Shown: piece by piece, positions 10,698 through 21,773 of the stretch
Position numbering within the stretch: the stretch's first letter is position 1
How the letters are laid out: each line of letters opens with the position of its first letter
Origin: Hofstenia miamia
Taxonomy: Eukaryota > Xenacoelomorpha > Acoela
DNA length: 64,000 nt
Direction: 5' to 3'
NCBI GenBank assembly: GCA_004352715.1
Contig: SCFE01000112.1
Span: 468,080-532,079 of the forward strand
The notes under the pieces: generated by a model
Told to the model about the DNA's origin: nothing
What the model saw: only the letters and a program-made list of their open reading frames with translations
The model's database searches: none
Translations under genes and position numbers: made by a program

Positions 10698-11964
10698 CCC
10701 TTATCAGGACGTCTGAAAATACACACGTTTTTGAACTTCCGTCAACATTTTGTTTACATCATATTACAACCTAAGTAAATCAACTGCACATTTCAAAAAC
10801 ATTAATTTTTAAAGAATATATTCATTTAAATATAAATATGTGTTATAATACATACACTATGTCTACTATTCATAATTGTAATGAAGCATAAAGGAAATCT
10901 AGTAAATATCTTATTTGTTATTTATATTATTCATAGATTCGATATAATGATAAAACCACGGTCATTCAAAAAAACACCACTGGTTTTCAAAACAAGGAAG
11001 GCTATATAGAACATCCTCTGCCTGATTTTGGTTTGCAAACAATATGATAAAGCAAGGATTTTTACTGAGAATTCTAATAAAAAAATGACAACATCAAAAA
11101 CTTCTATGTGATTGATGACCATTGAGCACTTGACGATATTAGGATTTTTTATCTATACATTTGGTGGTAAAGGCAGCACTCTAAACAATTTTCTCGATTT
11201 TCGCTTCTTTAAGAGTAATTTTAATGTGCTGCTTCAGCATTGTTTTGTTGAATGTTTATTTGTTTTTCTTCATGACAATATGTGTATTATTACATGCTAC
11301 ATCGACGAGAAATATAAAACTAATTAAGTCACAGATTGTATGCCTTCCAGTTAAAAAACTTCAACAGATTTTCTTCAACCTTATCAACACCACTTTTCAA
11401 GCGATTGTAGGTCCAAGAAACAGAAGTCCTATACATTTTGTAATTATAAGTTTTTTACAACTTATACAAATGGATTAAATAAATGTATTCATGCGCCAAA
11501 AGAATAAATATTATTGGCAAATACATCGCTGTTGCAATATAAAAATATGCATGCCTCTAAACAATTTTCTCGATTTTCGCTTCTTTAAGAGTAATTTTAA
11601 TGTGCTGCTTCAGCATTGTTTTGTTGAATGTTTATTTGTTTTTCTTCATGACAATATGTGTATTATTACATGCTACATCGACGAGAAATATAAAACTAAT
11701 TAAGTCACAGATTGTATGCCTTCCAGTTAAAAACTTCAACAGATTTTCTTCAACCTTATCAACACCACTTTTCAAGCGATTGTAGGTCCAAGAAACAGAA
11801 GTCCTATACATTTTGTAATTATAAGTTTTTTACAACTTATACAAATGGATTAAATAAATGTATTCATGCGCCAAAAGAATAAATATTATTGGCAAATACA
11901 TCGCTGTTGCAATATAAAAATATGCATGATGTCAACAAAATGTTGACAGCCGTCCTGATAAGGG
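10698..11964 (-). mobile_element. piggyBac-like transposon relic with complete ends and transposase remnants
   Basis: The ends are CCCTTATCAGGACG and its complement. A second inner repeat block (GTCAACATTTTG near 10750 and 11940) makes the inverted repeat bipartite, as in piggyBac. The right flank is the canonical TTAA (11965-11968); the left flank reads TTGA (10694-10697), one change from it. On the minus strand, broken frames retain YNRLKSGVDKVEE, matching the conserved YN-x-x-K-G-G-VD region of piggyBac transposases. DVACNNTHIVMKKN follows, then near 11050-10940 a degraded Cys-rich tail (TKIRQRM, VFLNDRGF). At 1267 bp it has lost the N-terminal half of the transposase and most of the catalytic core. 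Inactive. Confidence 0.78.
11181..11932. repeat. 376-bp tandem duplication inside the piggyBac relic
   Basis: 11181-11556 is repeated at 11557-11932. The only difference noticed is one A in a poly-A run (AAAAAA against AAAAA). The duplicated part is the transposase C-terminal coding region. Near identity in a decayed element implies a recent tandem duplication or an assembly error at a repeat. Confidence 0.85.
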
Positions 11965-11968
11965 TTAA

Positions 11969-12562
11969 CGTTGTAATAGATATAAAGATTTATGTATCTG
12001 CCAAATATGAGGTTTCGATTAACAAAAATTCAATTTTTTAATATTTATAGTAGGTTCACAAATTTGGCATGATCACTAAAAAATGGATTTCAATTTTCCA
12101 TATAATGATCCTAAGAAATAATAATGAATGACTGGCCAATTTACAGTTTATTCTATTCTCTAAAAACATCTTTTGTTCTTAATGATTACTTTTACTGATT
12201 TGTAGAAGTTGCGATATCCTTAAAAATCAGTGGTAATAAAATATCTATCAATGGAAAGTTTCAAAGGAAGTGTGTAATAAAATGTGTTTACAAGTCATTT
12301 CGAAAGTCAATTTTAGTGGAATTGCTTTTCTGTGGAACCGTACAGGTGACTGTAAACATGGAACACTTCAAAGCATTGTAACAAACACACTGTCTTTTAT
12401 CGGATCTACGAAATGCGCAATAGAAATAACATTCGATTAATACAATTGAATTTAGATTGCTTCAGTTTATAATATCATTCCTTCATAGGAATTTATTTAG
12501 ATTAATTCTATAATAATCGATTAATCAAAGTTTTTAAAGTTTTTGAATAATCATGCGCTTGC
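11969..12562. other. Non-coding DNA
   Basis: AT-rich, no exon or element end recognised. Confidence 0.5.
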
Positions 12563-12570
12563 CAATTGCA

Positions 12571-13322
12571 CAGACTTGTCAACGAGCCGAGCTTCTAACG
12601 AGCCGAGCCGAGCTTAAGCAGAGTATTTGATATACAACGAGCCCAAAACGAGCCTTTATTAAGCCGAGCCAATTTATAGTTCTGCTTTTTAATTTGCTTA
12701 TGCAGATTTTTCTTATTTATTATTCAATATACTTTTTTATAATCATATTTTAAAATGTTTATTAAATAATTAGGAAGAGCTATTTAGAAATTTCTGAGAA
12801 TGCAGTATTTTTTTGAAAAAATATCGAGCTAAAACGAGCCTCATTGAATGGTTCTATGTGGCGAGCCGAGCGGAGCCGAAAATACTCNNNTAGCCACTTC
12901 ATCCAATGACACAAGTTAAATATTATTTATGTTCAACAATGTCCAACAGACTTTTCAACGAGCCGAGCTTCTAACGAGCCGAGCCGAGCTTAAGCAGAGT
13001 ATTTGATATACAACGAGCCCAAAACGAGCCTTTATTAAGCCGAGCCAATTTATAGTTCTGCTTTTTAATTTGCTTATGCAGATTTTTCTTATTTTTTATT
13101 CAATATACTTTTTTATAATCATATTTTAAAATGTTTATTAAATAATTAGGAAGAGCTATTTAGAAATGTCTGAGAATGCAGTATTTTTTTGAAAAAATAT
13201 CGAGCTAAAACGAGCCTCATTGAATGGTTCTATGTGGCAAGCCGAGCCGAGCCGAGCCGAGCGGAAAATACTCAAAAGTAAAACGAGCCGAGCTTAAAAA
13301 TGTCGGCTCGTTGACAAGTCTG
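12571..13322 (+). mobile_element. hAT-like MITE, GAGCC-rich family, copy 2 (composite with an NNN join)
   Basis: It begins CAGACTTGTCAACGAGCCGA at 12571 and ends TCGGCTCGTTGACAAGTCTG at 13322. The flanking 8-mers CAATTGCA and CAATTTCA agree at 7 of 8 positions, supporting one hAT insertion spanning the whole interval. Inside, the left part (12571-12887) stops at NNN, 56 unrelated bases follow, and a second copy restarts at 12947. The inner start has no matching target duplication, so the doubled body is more likely a bad contig join than two insertions. Confidence 0.75.
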
Positions 13323-14330
13323 CAATTTCAGTACCGCGTACGAAAAATTACCATAGGACAGCAAATATTTAATAATCCACGCCATCACATTATAGCTAGG
13401 ACAACGAAAAAGTCCATAAAGTCTATTAGGTAATATTTTGACAAATTTGACGAAAGTTTCAACAGAAAATGAAGATAAAATTCAGAGTCCAGAAAGAAAA
13501 AAATAGCGGAAACAATTTATTAGTGCAGATATTAGTGATGACCCCTACCTAAAGCTATGCAACACATCACAGTCACAGTGTCAGAACGTAAAGTTAGAGA
13601 CCAAGTTTATGGTCTCAAAGGGTTAAGTTTATCATTCAAGCAGTTAGAGGCAGTCAACAGACCCCACAATTCCATGCAGACTCAGGAGTGTCTTTCAGTC
13701 GCTTTAAAGAAGAGACTGCAAAGATCAAAGATCCTAAATTATGTTAGAGCAAGAAAATGAAAGTTTTATTGAGGGTGCTAGTGCAAGAGAATCTGTGGCC
13801 CAAGTAAAAAAAGACAAATTGAAAGATAATTGAGGTCTCCTTTACCAATAGTTCTGAGATTGATATTTTCATGAAAAGCAAAAGAGAATGAAGATGGAGA
13901 TTCAATTTGCGAGAGGATCATCCAAGTATCTTCTGCTATTCAGAATTCAAGTTAATAATATGAAGACCTACTACGAAAAGAAGGGATACAACTACAGAGG
14001 AGTTTAGTGCAGCCCTGAAGGCAATTTTGGGGAAAGAAGAGATTATGACACAATTGCATCCTTTGAGCAACTCAGAGCATTCCTAAAGAAAGTTCTTAAT
14101 ATTTAAGAACTTAAGATTGTTAACTCACATTGGTGTATATAATTGACCCTAATCACAGCTTAAAAGTGTTTGATGATGAATTTTAATTGTTAGAAATAAA
14201 TTCTTAAGTTTTATACACATCTTCTAGTAAGAAATACCTCATAAAATTTTAATAAGACATGTAATATATATACATGTATATATATATATACATATACCTT
14301 CAATTAGAATATTTGGCTCATAGTGCAGAT
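13323..14330. other. Unassigned stretch, purine-rich, no gene supported
   Basis: Part of this kilobase (about 13450-14080) is less AT-rich and more purine-rich than its surroundings, and short open frames occur on the plus strand. None shows a recognisable domain or a coherent exon structure. It may be the body of an old transposon. Confidence 0.35.
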
Positions 14331-14339
14331 TTTGATCTA

Positions 14340-14980
14340 ATATTTCAACGCGGTTTGAGAGGGTTCCATTTTTAAGGTATGAGCATGTGTTGAAAATATT
14401 TTTTTAGCCATAATAAGGTCTGCATGGTTTCCCATGCATTTTAAAACTTCTTTGAAAAATTCATGATTATTACCCGACCCTATCTATGGTCTAAAAGTTT
14501 GTTGATGTAAAGCAGATCAGAAATTTCTAAATACAAAGAAATACACAATATGTTCAGTTTTAATAGTCTTTCCTTATAATTTCCTAGTGGTAATATTCAT
14601 TTTGTACAGCGTCTTTGCAGCTTTTCAAGTATGTTAAGATTCGAGGAATTGCAATACCATATTTGAGAATGGTAGGTAAGTTTAGATTTATCATTGTGTC
14701 ATATATGTGTATTTTTGTTCGAAGATTGGTGTTAAATTAAAAGGAATATTACGCTTAAGATAAAGGAATGTATAATTATGGCTGTATATAATATAATATA
14801 TGGCCGTTCCATGACAGATTTTTTGGAGATATAAACTCCAAGGTCTTTAACAGAATCTGAAGAATTTATAGTATTTTCCATTATTTGAATCGAGCTTGAA
14901 TCGTGTAAAGAAAATGTTTGAAATTTATTAACATTAAACTTCATTTCATTGTTATACGCCAATTTGAATGACAGCAAAAT
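14340..14980 (-). pseudogene. Non-LTR retrotransposon relic, region after the reverse-transcriptase core
   Basis: Minus-strand frames contain NEMKFNVNKFQTFSLHDSS and, shortly after, SVKDLGVYISKK. These correspond to the region after the catalytic core of LINE-type reverse transcriptases (N-x-x-KC, then LGV-x-I). Further along, after frame changes, come KWIFP-like and ERL...LN..SL fragments of the thumb/C-terminal part (about 14660-14500). Stops and shifts are frequent. The catalytic and endonuclease parts are missing. Confidence 0.6.
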
Positions 14981-15772
14981 ATAGAGTATCTCACACCATA
15001 ATAGAACATATAATTTTTCAAGAAGTTATCAACTGTAATACATGTATAAATACCAAGTTTAAAGTTAGTTGAAAAGTTTCTCATTCTTATGTGTTGGCCC
15101 ATTCCAGTGTATTGGATTTAATCGTCATTACATATAAATGCATTTGTACATATAGTTAAATATTTTTCTGATTGCTTGTATATTATTGTTCTTTGTTGAT
15201 TTTTATATTATATTAACTTATTTTTGTGCTGTTCTGATCCATATGCAATCCAATCAACAACAATGTTCATGGATAGATTCACAAAGAATCCATGGTCCCA
15301 CAGAACTCTAGTCCTTACCCGAATGATAGTCGAAGATACATTTGAAACAACAAGAGAATCTTGTCCTAAAATATAGTATGCTGTACATTACATGTAGAGG
15401 AGGTACACTAGTTGAAACTTGGCTATGATAATAATATATTGTTTTCTTTTTAGGGGCGCTCTGTTTTTCCACTTTTGCGAGTTAGGGTAATTATTATAAA
15501 CTGTAACAGCTATCGCTGATGTCGTGACTCTCATACAGTTAGGCTAAAAGTACTTTGAATATGTGCAACTCAATTAAAATATAATTTTCTTATAAACTTT
15601 TAAACGAAAATTCTTATAAAATTGATTATCAGAGTTGGGTGTAAATTAACGTGTTACAAATATAACGCATTTTTGCAAGGTCTACTAAATATATACTTAG
15701 TAGACTTTGGTAATTGTAAGATATTACAATATCAGTAATAAATAACGTATCACACTGCAATTATTCAATAGT
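14981..15772. other. Non-coding DNA
   Basis: AT-rich with no supported exon. It lies downstream of the PiT cassette on the minus strand. Confidence 0.45.
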
Positions 15773-16918
15773 AATTAGTAGTGTATTGCCATTGGGAATA
15801 ATCATACGTTTCTTATGCGCGACATCTAATTACTTTTTGAAGTAATTTTTTTTCAAACATTTTAATTTTTCAGAGTAAATAGAAACAGAAAAATAGAAAT
15901 ACGCAAAGTACAAAAAATACAGTTTTCCCAATTATATATATCGATCTCAAACAAAAATTTGGTCGTTTTAAGACATTCTTGGCCTTAGTTTTAACCAAAT
16001 CTCTCAATGTATAGACTTGCATAAAGAATTTACATAAGGTTAATTATTAAGTTACTTTTTATCAATTTCTAAATCCAATGCAAATAATTAGAAATTTAAG
16101 TTTTTCTAAATTTATTGATATAGTAGCAAGCTGTCTAAAACAACCATTACTCCACAGGATAACAAGGCAGTCGCTGGAATAGTGAGTATCCAAAAGAATA
16201 TAATGTTTTTTATGACGATAACATCAACATTGCGTTTGGTTCTTGTGTAACCCACTCCTATCAATGATCCAACCTTGCAATGTGTCGTACTAACTGGGAT
16301 GCCAAGATTAGAGGCACATAAAACCACAATTGCTGAGCCGATTTCAATTAGTAGTGTATTGCCATTGGGAATAATCATACGTTTCTTATGCGCGACATCT
16401 AATTACTTTTTGAAGTAATTTTTTTTCAAACATTTTAATTTTTCAGAGTAAATAGAAACAGAAAAATAGAAATACGCAAAGTACAAAAAATACAGTTTTC
16501 CCAATTATATATATCGATCTCAAACAAAAATTTGGTCGTTTTAAGACATTCTTGGCCTTAGTTTTAACCAAATCTCTCAATGTATAGACTTGCATAAAGA
16601 ATTTACATAAGGTTAATTATTAAGTTACTTTTTATCAATTTCTAAATCCAATGCAAATAATTAGAAATTTAAGTTTTTCTAAATTTATTGATATAGTAGC
16701 AAGCTGTCTAAAACAACCATTACTCCACAGGATAACAAGGCAGTCGCTGGAATAGTGAGTATCCAAAAGAATATAATGTTTTTTATGACGATAACATCAA
16801 CATTGCGTTTGGTTCTTGTGTAACCCACTCCTATCAATGATCCAACCTTGCAATGTGTCGTACTAACTGGGATGCCAAGATTAGAGGCACATAAAACCAC
16901 AATTGCTGAGCCGATTTC
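15773..16918. repeat. 573-bp tandem duplication covering the end of a PiT terminal exon
   Basis: 15773-16345 is repeated as 16346-16918 with no difference that I noticed. The junction shares AATT at both edges. The unit holds the last part of PiT exon 4 (second cassette), its stop codon and about 340 bp of downstream DNA. Perfect identity means either a very recent duplication or an assembly artefact; other parts of this scaffold clearly contain such artefacts. Confidence 0.85.
16112..16345 (-). pseudogene. Truncated duplicate of PiT terminal exon (second cassette)
   Basis: The minus strand repeats the coding text of the exon at 16685-17001 from about EIGSAIVVL through the PiT signature IPVSTTHCKVG to the stop. 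It lacks the exon's first part (the LFFWGSRIIKTMSKDL region) and the splice acceptor. It could not be spliced in as an exon and is a by-product of the 573-bp tandem duplication. Confidence 0.85.
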
Positions 16919-17001
16919 AATTGCAAATACACTAGAGGGAACAATTTCTGTTAGGTCCTTGCTCATTGTTTTAATGATACGAGATCCCCAGAAAAATAAT
17001 C
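16685..17001 (-). CDS. PiT phosphate transporter, terminal exon, second cassette (exon 4B)
   Basis: This exon encodes the C-terminal membrane part of a PiT/SLC20 sodium-phosphate symporter. It starts right after TTTTAG at 17002-17003 with GATTATTTTTCTGG and reads LFFWGSRIIKTMSKDL, then the second half-signature IPVSTTHCKVG, two hydrophobic helices and a stop at 16685-16687. Length (317 nt) and entry phase (1) equal those of exon 4A at 24783-25099. The proteins differ at only a few residues (ending DSLLLYQ against NSLLVYH). Full conservation of frame and signature argues for function. AATAAA overlaps the stop codon. The exon joins the one ending at 20239 in phase across a 3.2 kb intron. Confidence 0.9.
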
Positions 17002-20000
17002 CTAAAATGACAGTTTTATAAATACAATCTAAATTTTACTCTGTATCCAAAAATCAATTTTCAAATTTTCAAGGTAAAGACTTCTAATATTATTTGACTA
17101 TTGAAGTTTTCGCACGCCATCTATCGAGGAAATTATGTTATCTAAATTCATATCCATATTTTCTGCTAAAAATAGCATTTCTTATTCAAAAGCATAAATT
17201 TAAATCTTTTGCAATTGATTTCCAATGAACTATGAAGACCGAGGATGTTTTTTCGATTACTATTAAAAAGTAAAAAGTAAGAGAATCAATAAACATAAGT
17301 GTTTGACAATTATTATTTGCGATATTGAGCTTCTACAAGCACAGCATATGAAAAAGGAATATTTTTCAGATAGTTTTGAATAGAAATCATTGATCACAAA
17401 ACAAGATTCCTTCACAAATGTTTGAAGTTTTGTCAACTGAAAAAAATTGTGAAAATCGAATCTTTGCATCCATTGAATATTTTTTAGCTTTCTAAGTGCA
17501 CTTGTATTTTCAGCATATGACTTAGAAAAAACTTTGACATTAGCTTTGCAATTTCATGTAAAATTTATTTAGTAAACTGCAGTATTCATTTATAGCAAAT
17601 GCCTTTTGCATAAATGCATTTAATTGAGTGCATTGGCCACTACTTACTAATTTTGTGTGCTTAACATCAAGAGGTGTGCTGTCTCTGAATTCCTGAATTA
17701 TTAAAATTTAAAAAAATTAGTAGTACTAGAGATTCTGGTATTTTTTACGGCTTGACGCTAATTTTGTGACCGTAACCACGCGTGACTAGTAACATGGTGT
17801 TTTTTGAAAAAAATTGTACAAGCCTGCTCGGTTGTTCAATTTTTTCAATGTTTCATTTATATGTTTCCCACACTTGATTGAACGTTCCAATAATTCAACG
17901 CCCGAATAATCGCTTTAAAAGTCGAATTTTCATGGCGGGTAAAAATTTCCAATGATCGCGAGCCCTTAGGAAGAAATTAGGTTCATTTAATTATCTGAGA
18001 AATATTATCTTCAATTTCGCGGGTATGAAATTTGCTATGTTAATACATTAGTGAGAAAATGAAATAATAAATTCTGACGTTTCTTTATCATCTAGAAAAA
18101 CTTCTACAATCAATCCCTGTCAGGAAGGTTTTGTCTGACATTTCACTATTGCATAATATGTTGTTGATGTCTTAACGGAACTTGCAAGGATTTTGAAAAA
18201 ATTTATTCCCGACGTTGATTTTTCAATAGAAAAATTGAAAGTGCCTATTTCAAACACGTTTTACACCAAAACCTATTAATCTATAAAACCCTCTATGCTG
18301 ATTTATTGATGACTAAGCCTTCTTGTTTAAATGGCGCTATTTCACTTTGTTGTAAAGCATGTAATGAACTTGCAAATGGAATTATCGCACAACACTTATT
18401 TTGAATCAAATCAATTTAGTTTTCCTCCGCTTAGTGGTGTGCAATTAAAATGATTCAAATTTCTTGACATGCATACAACGCAAATCATACATATGTTTTC
18501 TGGGTTTAGGTCAGACTTGTCAACGAGCCGAGCTTCTAACGAGCCGAGCCGAGCTTGAGCACAGTATTTGATATACAACGAGCCCGAAACGAGCCTATTT
18601 TAGGCAAAGCAAGTTTATAGTTCTGCTTGTTGATTTGATTATGGAGATTTTTCTTATTTTTTGCAGTCAGTATGCCTTTCCTATAATCTTATTTAAGAAA
18701 TGTTTATTAAATAATAGGAAGAGCTATGTAAAAAATTCTTTTAGCACAATATTTTCAATAAAATACCGAGCTTAAACGAGCCGCATTCAAAGATTTTATG
18801 TGGCGAACCGAGCCGAGTCAAACTTACACAAAATTTAAACGAGCCGAGCCGAGCTTGAAAATGTCGGCTCGTTGACAAGTCTGGTTTATTTATATCATAG
18901 CGTGATTAATATTTTAAGAAAAATTTGTACTAGTGACTCTATTTTGTAAACAAAATTTTTCAACGTTTATGACCAGGAAACGAGCAAAACTTCTTAGGGC
19001 CGGACCTAAAATATTAATATAGTAGTAAGAAAACGAATATCTCCAGACCATGAATTGATCATTTATGAAACTAGCTTCCACTACAAGCAGATATCGATCT
19101 CTTAGGTTTAACGTAGTAGACTAAAATCTGAAAAAATAATTTTATGTAGTGCAAGCTACTACTCAAGGCATCTTAGACTAAGATGAACTTCAATGGAGAT
19201 GAGGTTTGAAAACAGCAACATTTCAACAAAACCAACATAACTATTTGTGTTTTCACGCATAAATATCTACCCAGTAGTGGGAAAATTTAATACTTTGATA
19301 TCCATTAGTTGTTCAGCTACAAAACAGAGGCATGTAACACCATTCATTCGCTCAATGTAGCAAGAAGTTATGCATGTAATTAATGTTAACGTTCTTGATT
19401 TGTGCTAAAACGTATTGATGTATCTAATATACATTCAAATGAGATTTTTTTTCAATGAGAAGTCTTATGTAAAAATATTCAAATTCTCTTCATACCTAGT
19501 GTTCATATAATGAGGCCGAACCGAGCAACACCTACCCTCAAAATATTTTGCTACCTGAACAAAAACTACAGGAGTCCCGGCCAGGCTCACCGTGCCCAAA
19601 ATCAGCGTTTGTCGCACCAATTCGCGATTTAAGGACGAAAAAGAAAAGTGGAGACAATTCTCTATTTTTATTAATTTGTGAGCTATAAGTGTTTTTACAA
19701 TTTTTTAGAGAATCCATGACAGATTTTAAGAAATTCCTTGTGGAATTAAGGTTGAGCTCTACAATTGCGACCTTACCTGCTCTCATTTCATTAATGTGTT
19801 TGTTCAAATTTGGACAAGGCTTTCCTAGGCCTATTATTAGTTGGTTCTTACTTTAATTTACTTTAATTTTATTGCCTTAACTCTTGTTTTCTGCGTTAAT
19901 TATTGTATTTGTTTTATAAATTCTTGTGCTAGTCTTACCAACTCAACAAACATAATAGACTGACGTCTGTTGATTAAATATTTAATTTAAAATTGGATGG

Positions 20001-20238
20001 AAGATTCAAAAACATTATAATGCCCAATTGCTGAATTTTCTTTATACATTGCATCATATATAAGTTAATTTTCTGAAATCCTTTCATAAAGCTTGCACCC
20101 CTTTTTTGTCATCTGAATCTCCCAAAAAAGTCTTAAAATATTTTAAACGTCGAGAATCACAACAAATTTTAACTTAAATATAATAATTATAGTCTATTAT
20201 CTATATTGAAAAATATTAAAAAAATAAAACAAACTTAC
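17002..20238 (-). other. Intron between PiT exons 3B and 4B
   Basis: It is bounded by donor GTAAGT (20238-20233) and acceptor TTTTAG (17007-17002) on the minus strand. It contains the hAT MITE at 18512-18883. A minus-strand open frame at 19807-19538 includes RIGATNADFGHGEPGRDS; I do not recognise it and regard it as repeat-derived. Otherwise AT-rich filler. Confidence 0.8.
18512..18883 (+). mobile_element. hAT-like MITE, GAGCC-rich family, copy 3 (best preserved)
   Basis: This is a complete 372-bp copy. It runs from CAGACTTGTCAACGAGCCGA to TCGGCTCGTTGACAAGTCTG, a near-perfect 20-bp inverted repeat. Subterminal GAGCCGAGCC repeats surround an AT-rich core. The flanking 8-mers GTTTAGGT and GTTTATTT agree at 6 of 8 positions. 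It lies in a PiT intron and has no open frame, so it depends on a hAT transposase elsewhere. Confidence 0.85.
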
Positions 20239-21653
20239 CTATTCCGATACCAGCTGCACCAAATAAATATATGAACCAAATGAAGTTAAATTCATATTCA
20301 TTGGTTTTAATTAATTTCTTTAACAAAAATGCCAAAGGAATGACAGCATTACCTACGTCATTAGCACCATGAGCAAACGCCCCAAAACACGATGTCAAGA
20401 TTAGCAAAAATTTGAATGCTATCACAACTTCAGGCTTGTCTCTTTTCCGAAGTCTAAACAATTCGATTTCAGCGGAAGTGCTCTCAAACGTTATTTTATA
20501 AGTTCTGTTGTTCAGTACATCCTTTGTGCAGTCCCAACTCGTGGGGACTTCTGGGTAGTATTGAAAAAGATCTTCACATATAGGAATTGACAATCGCTTG
20601 ATATTGATCTTGGGCTCGAATGATCCAATTGCTGTGCATGATGAATGCTTATAGTAATATTCAGTATTAATCTTTTTCAACATTTCTGGGAAGTTTTGGA
20701 TGGATGGAANGCTAAATATATTTTGAAAAAGAAGGAAAAAACAGCGATTATGGTTAATTATCTTGAAAATGACAAATTAGAATGTCGAAAAGCGTCGATA
20801 ACAAGAGATTTTACACTCATAATTCAAACATATTTAGTCTTAAGAATCTTTCATGTTCATATATATATATATATANCGTTATTTTATAAGTTCTGTTGTT
20901 CAGTACATCCTTTGTGCAGTCCCAACTCGTGGGGACTTCTGGGTAGTATTGAAAAAGATCTTCACATATAGGAATTGACAATCGCTTGATATTGATCTTG
21001 GGCTCGAATGATCCAATTGCTGTGCATGATGAATGCTTATAGTAATATTCAGTATTAATCTTTTTCAACATTTCTGGGAAGTTTTGGATGGATGGAACGC
21101 TGTATATCCTAAAGTCACTATTAAAATTTAAAATCGAATTCATCTTAGAATTACAGTCAGTACATGAACTGTTGGTTGATGTGTTTCTTGACAATCTGCG
21201 AGGTCTTCGTTTTGATTTTCGATGGACATTGAACATCTTAAGTAAGTCCTTAGTTGGTTCTGATTTTTTCTTTGGTATGTCATCTATTTCTTTATTTTGT
21301 GTTATTTCAAAAATTTTCTTCTTAACGTTTGGAACGATGGTGAGCTTTACTGATATTGCAACTACGACACATGATATTAAACAAACTAAGATTTTCAAAA
21401 CAGCTGACAGTTGTGGAATCCCCAAAAACGTCATAAATGGGGAATGATTGAAGAACAATATAGATGCAAAATTTATAATCCAAACAAAGCTATATAAAAT
21501 TGGCATTACTGCTATTGCCTTTTTAACTGGATCTGAGTTCTTGAGGATGCCAGATTTTATTAATAGAAAAGCAATACTAGAAATAATTGCAGCTAAAATT
21601 GGTGTTAAGATCCATTTTAAGCCAAGTGCAGCCAGTTGTACATACCTGAGTAC
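20239..21653 (-). CDS. PiT phosphate transporter, large central exon, second cassette (exon 3B)
   Basis: The exon starts after TTTAG with GTACTCAGG (VLRYVQLAALGLKW), passes membrane helices, a basic and serine-rich cytoplasmic loop (KRRPRRLSRNTSTNSS), the second GAND signature (HGANDVGNAV) and another helix. It ends GGAATAG at donor GTAAGT, phase 1. As printed it is 1415 nt because of an artefact: 20489-20709 and 20877-21097 are the same 221 bases, and the N-bounded stretch 20711-20875 between them is copied from 22876-23040. Removing the 388 surplus bases leaves 1027 nt, exactly the length of exon 3A. No other stop or shift is seen. Whether exons 1-2 of its own exist is unknown. Confidence 0.9.
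20710..20876. other. Misplaced N-bounded contig inside exon 3B
   Basis: Single Ns at 20710 and 20876 bound 165 bases ending in a TA microsatellite. The same bases occur at 22876-23040, immediately left of the 1000-N gap, where they follow naturally from the Penelope-like element. Here they interrupt an otherwise perfect coding exon whose flanking 221 bases are also doubled. I read this as an assembler inserting an unplaced contig. Confidence 0.9.
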
Positions 21654-21773
21654 CTAAATAGTAAGCATTGATTGCTAGAATACAGATACAAAACTATTAA
21701 ACAATAGTATAATGAATTCAAAACAGTTGTATTTAATGAATGTTATTTGCATGTCAAATTTAAGTATCTAAGA

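Noticed and set aside
16112-16378. A third functional PiT terminal exon
   Set aside because: It lacks the acceptor and the exon's first part, and is an exact tandem copy of the real exon. Its apparent start codons lie in duplicated 3' flank.
20645-21657. Plus-strand frames at 20645-20971, 21088-21447 and 21448-21657, and similarly 30821-31213
   Set aside because: They are antisense shadows of PiT exons 3B and 3A. The minus strand carries the membrane helices and signatures.
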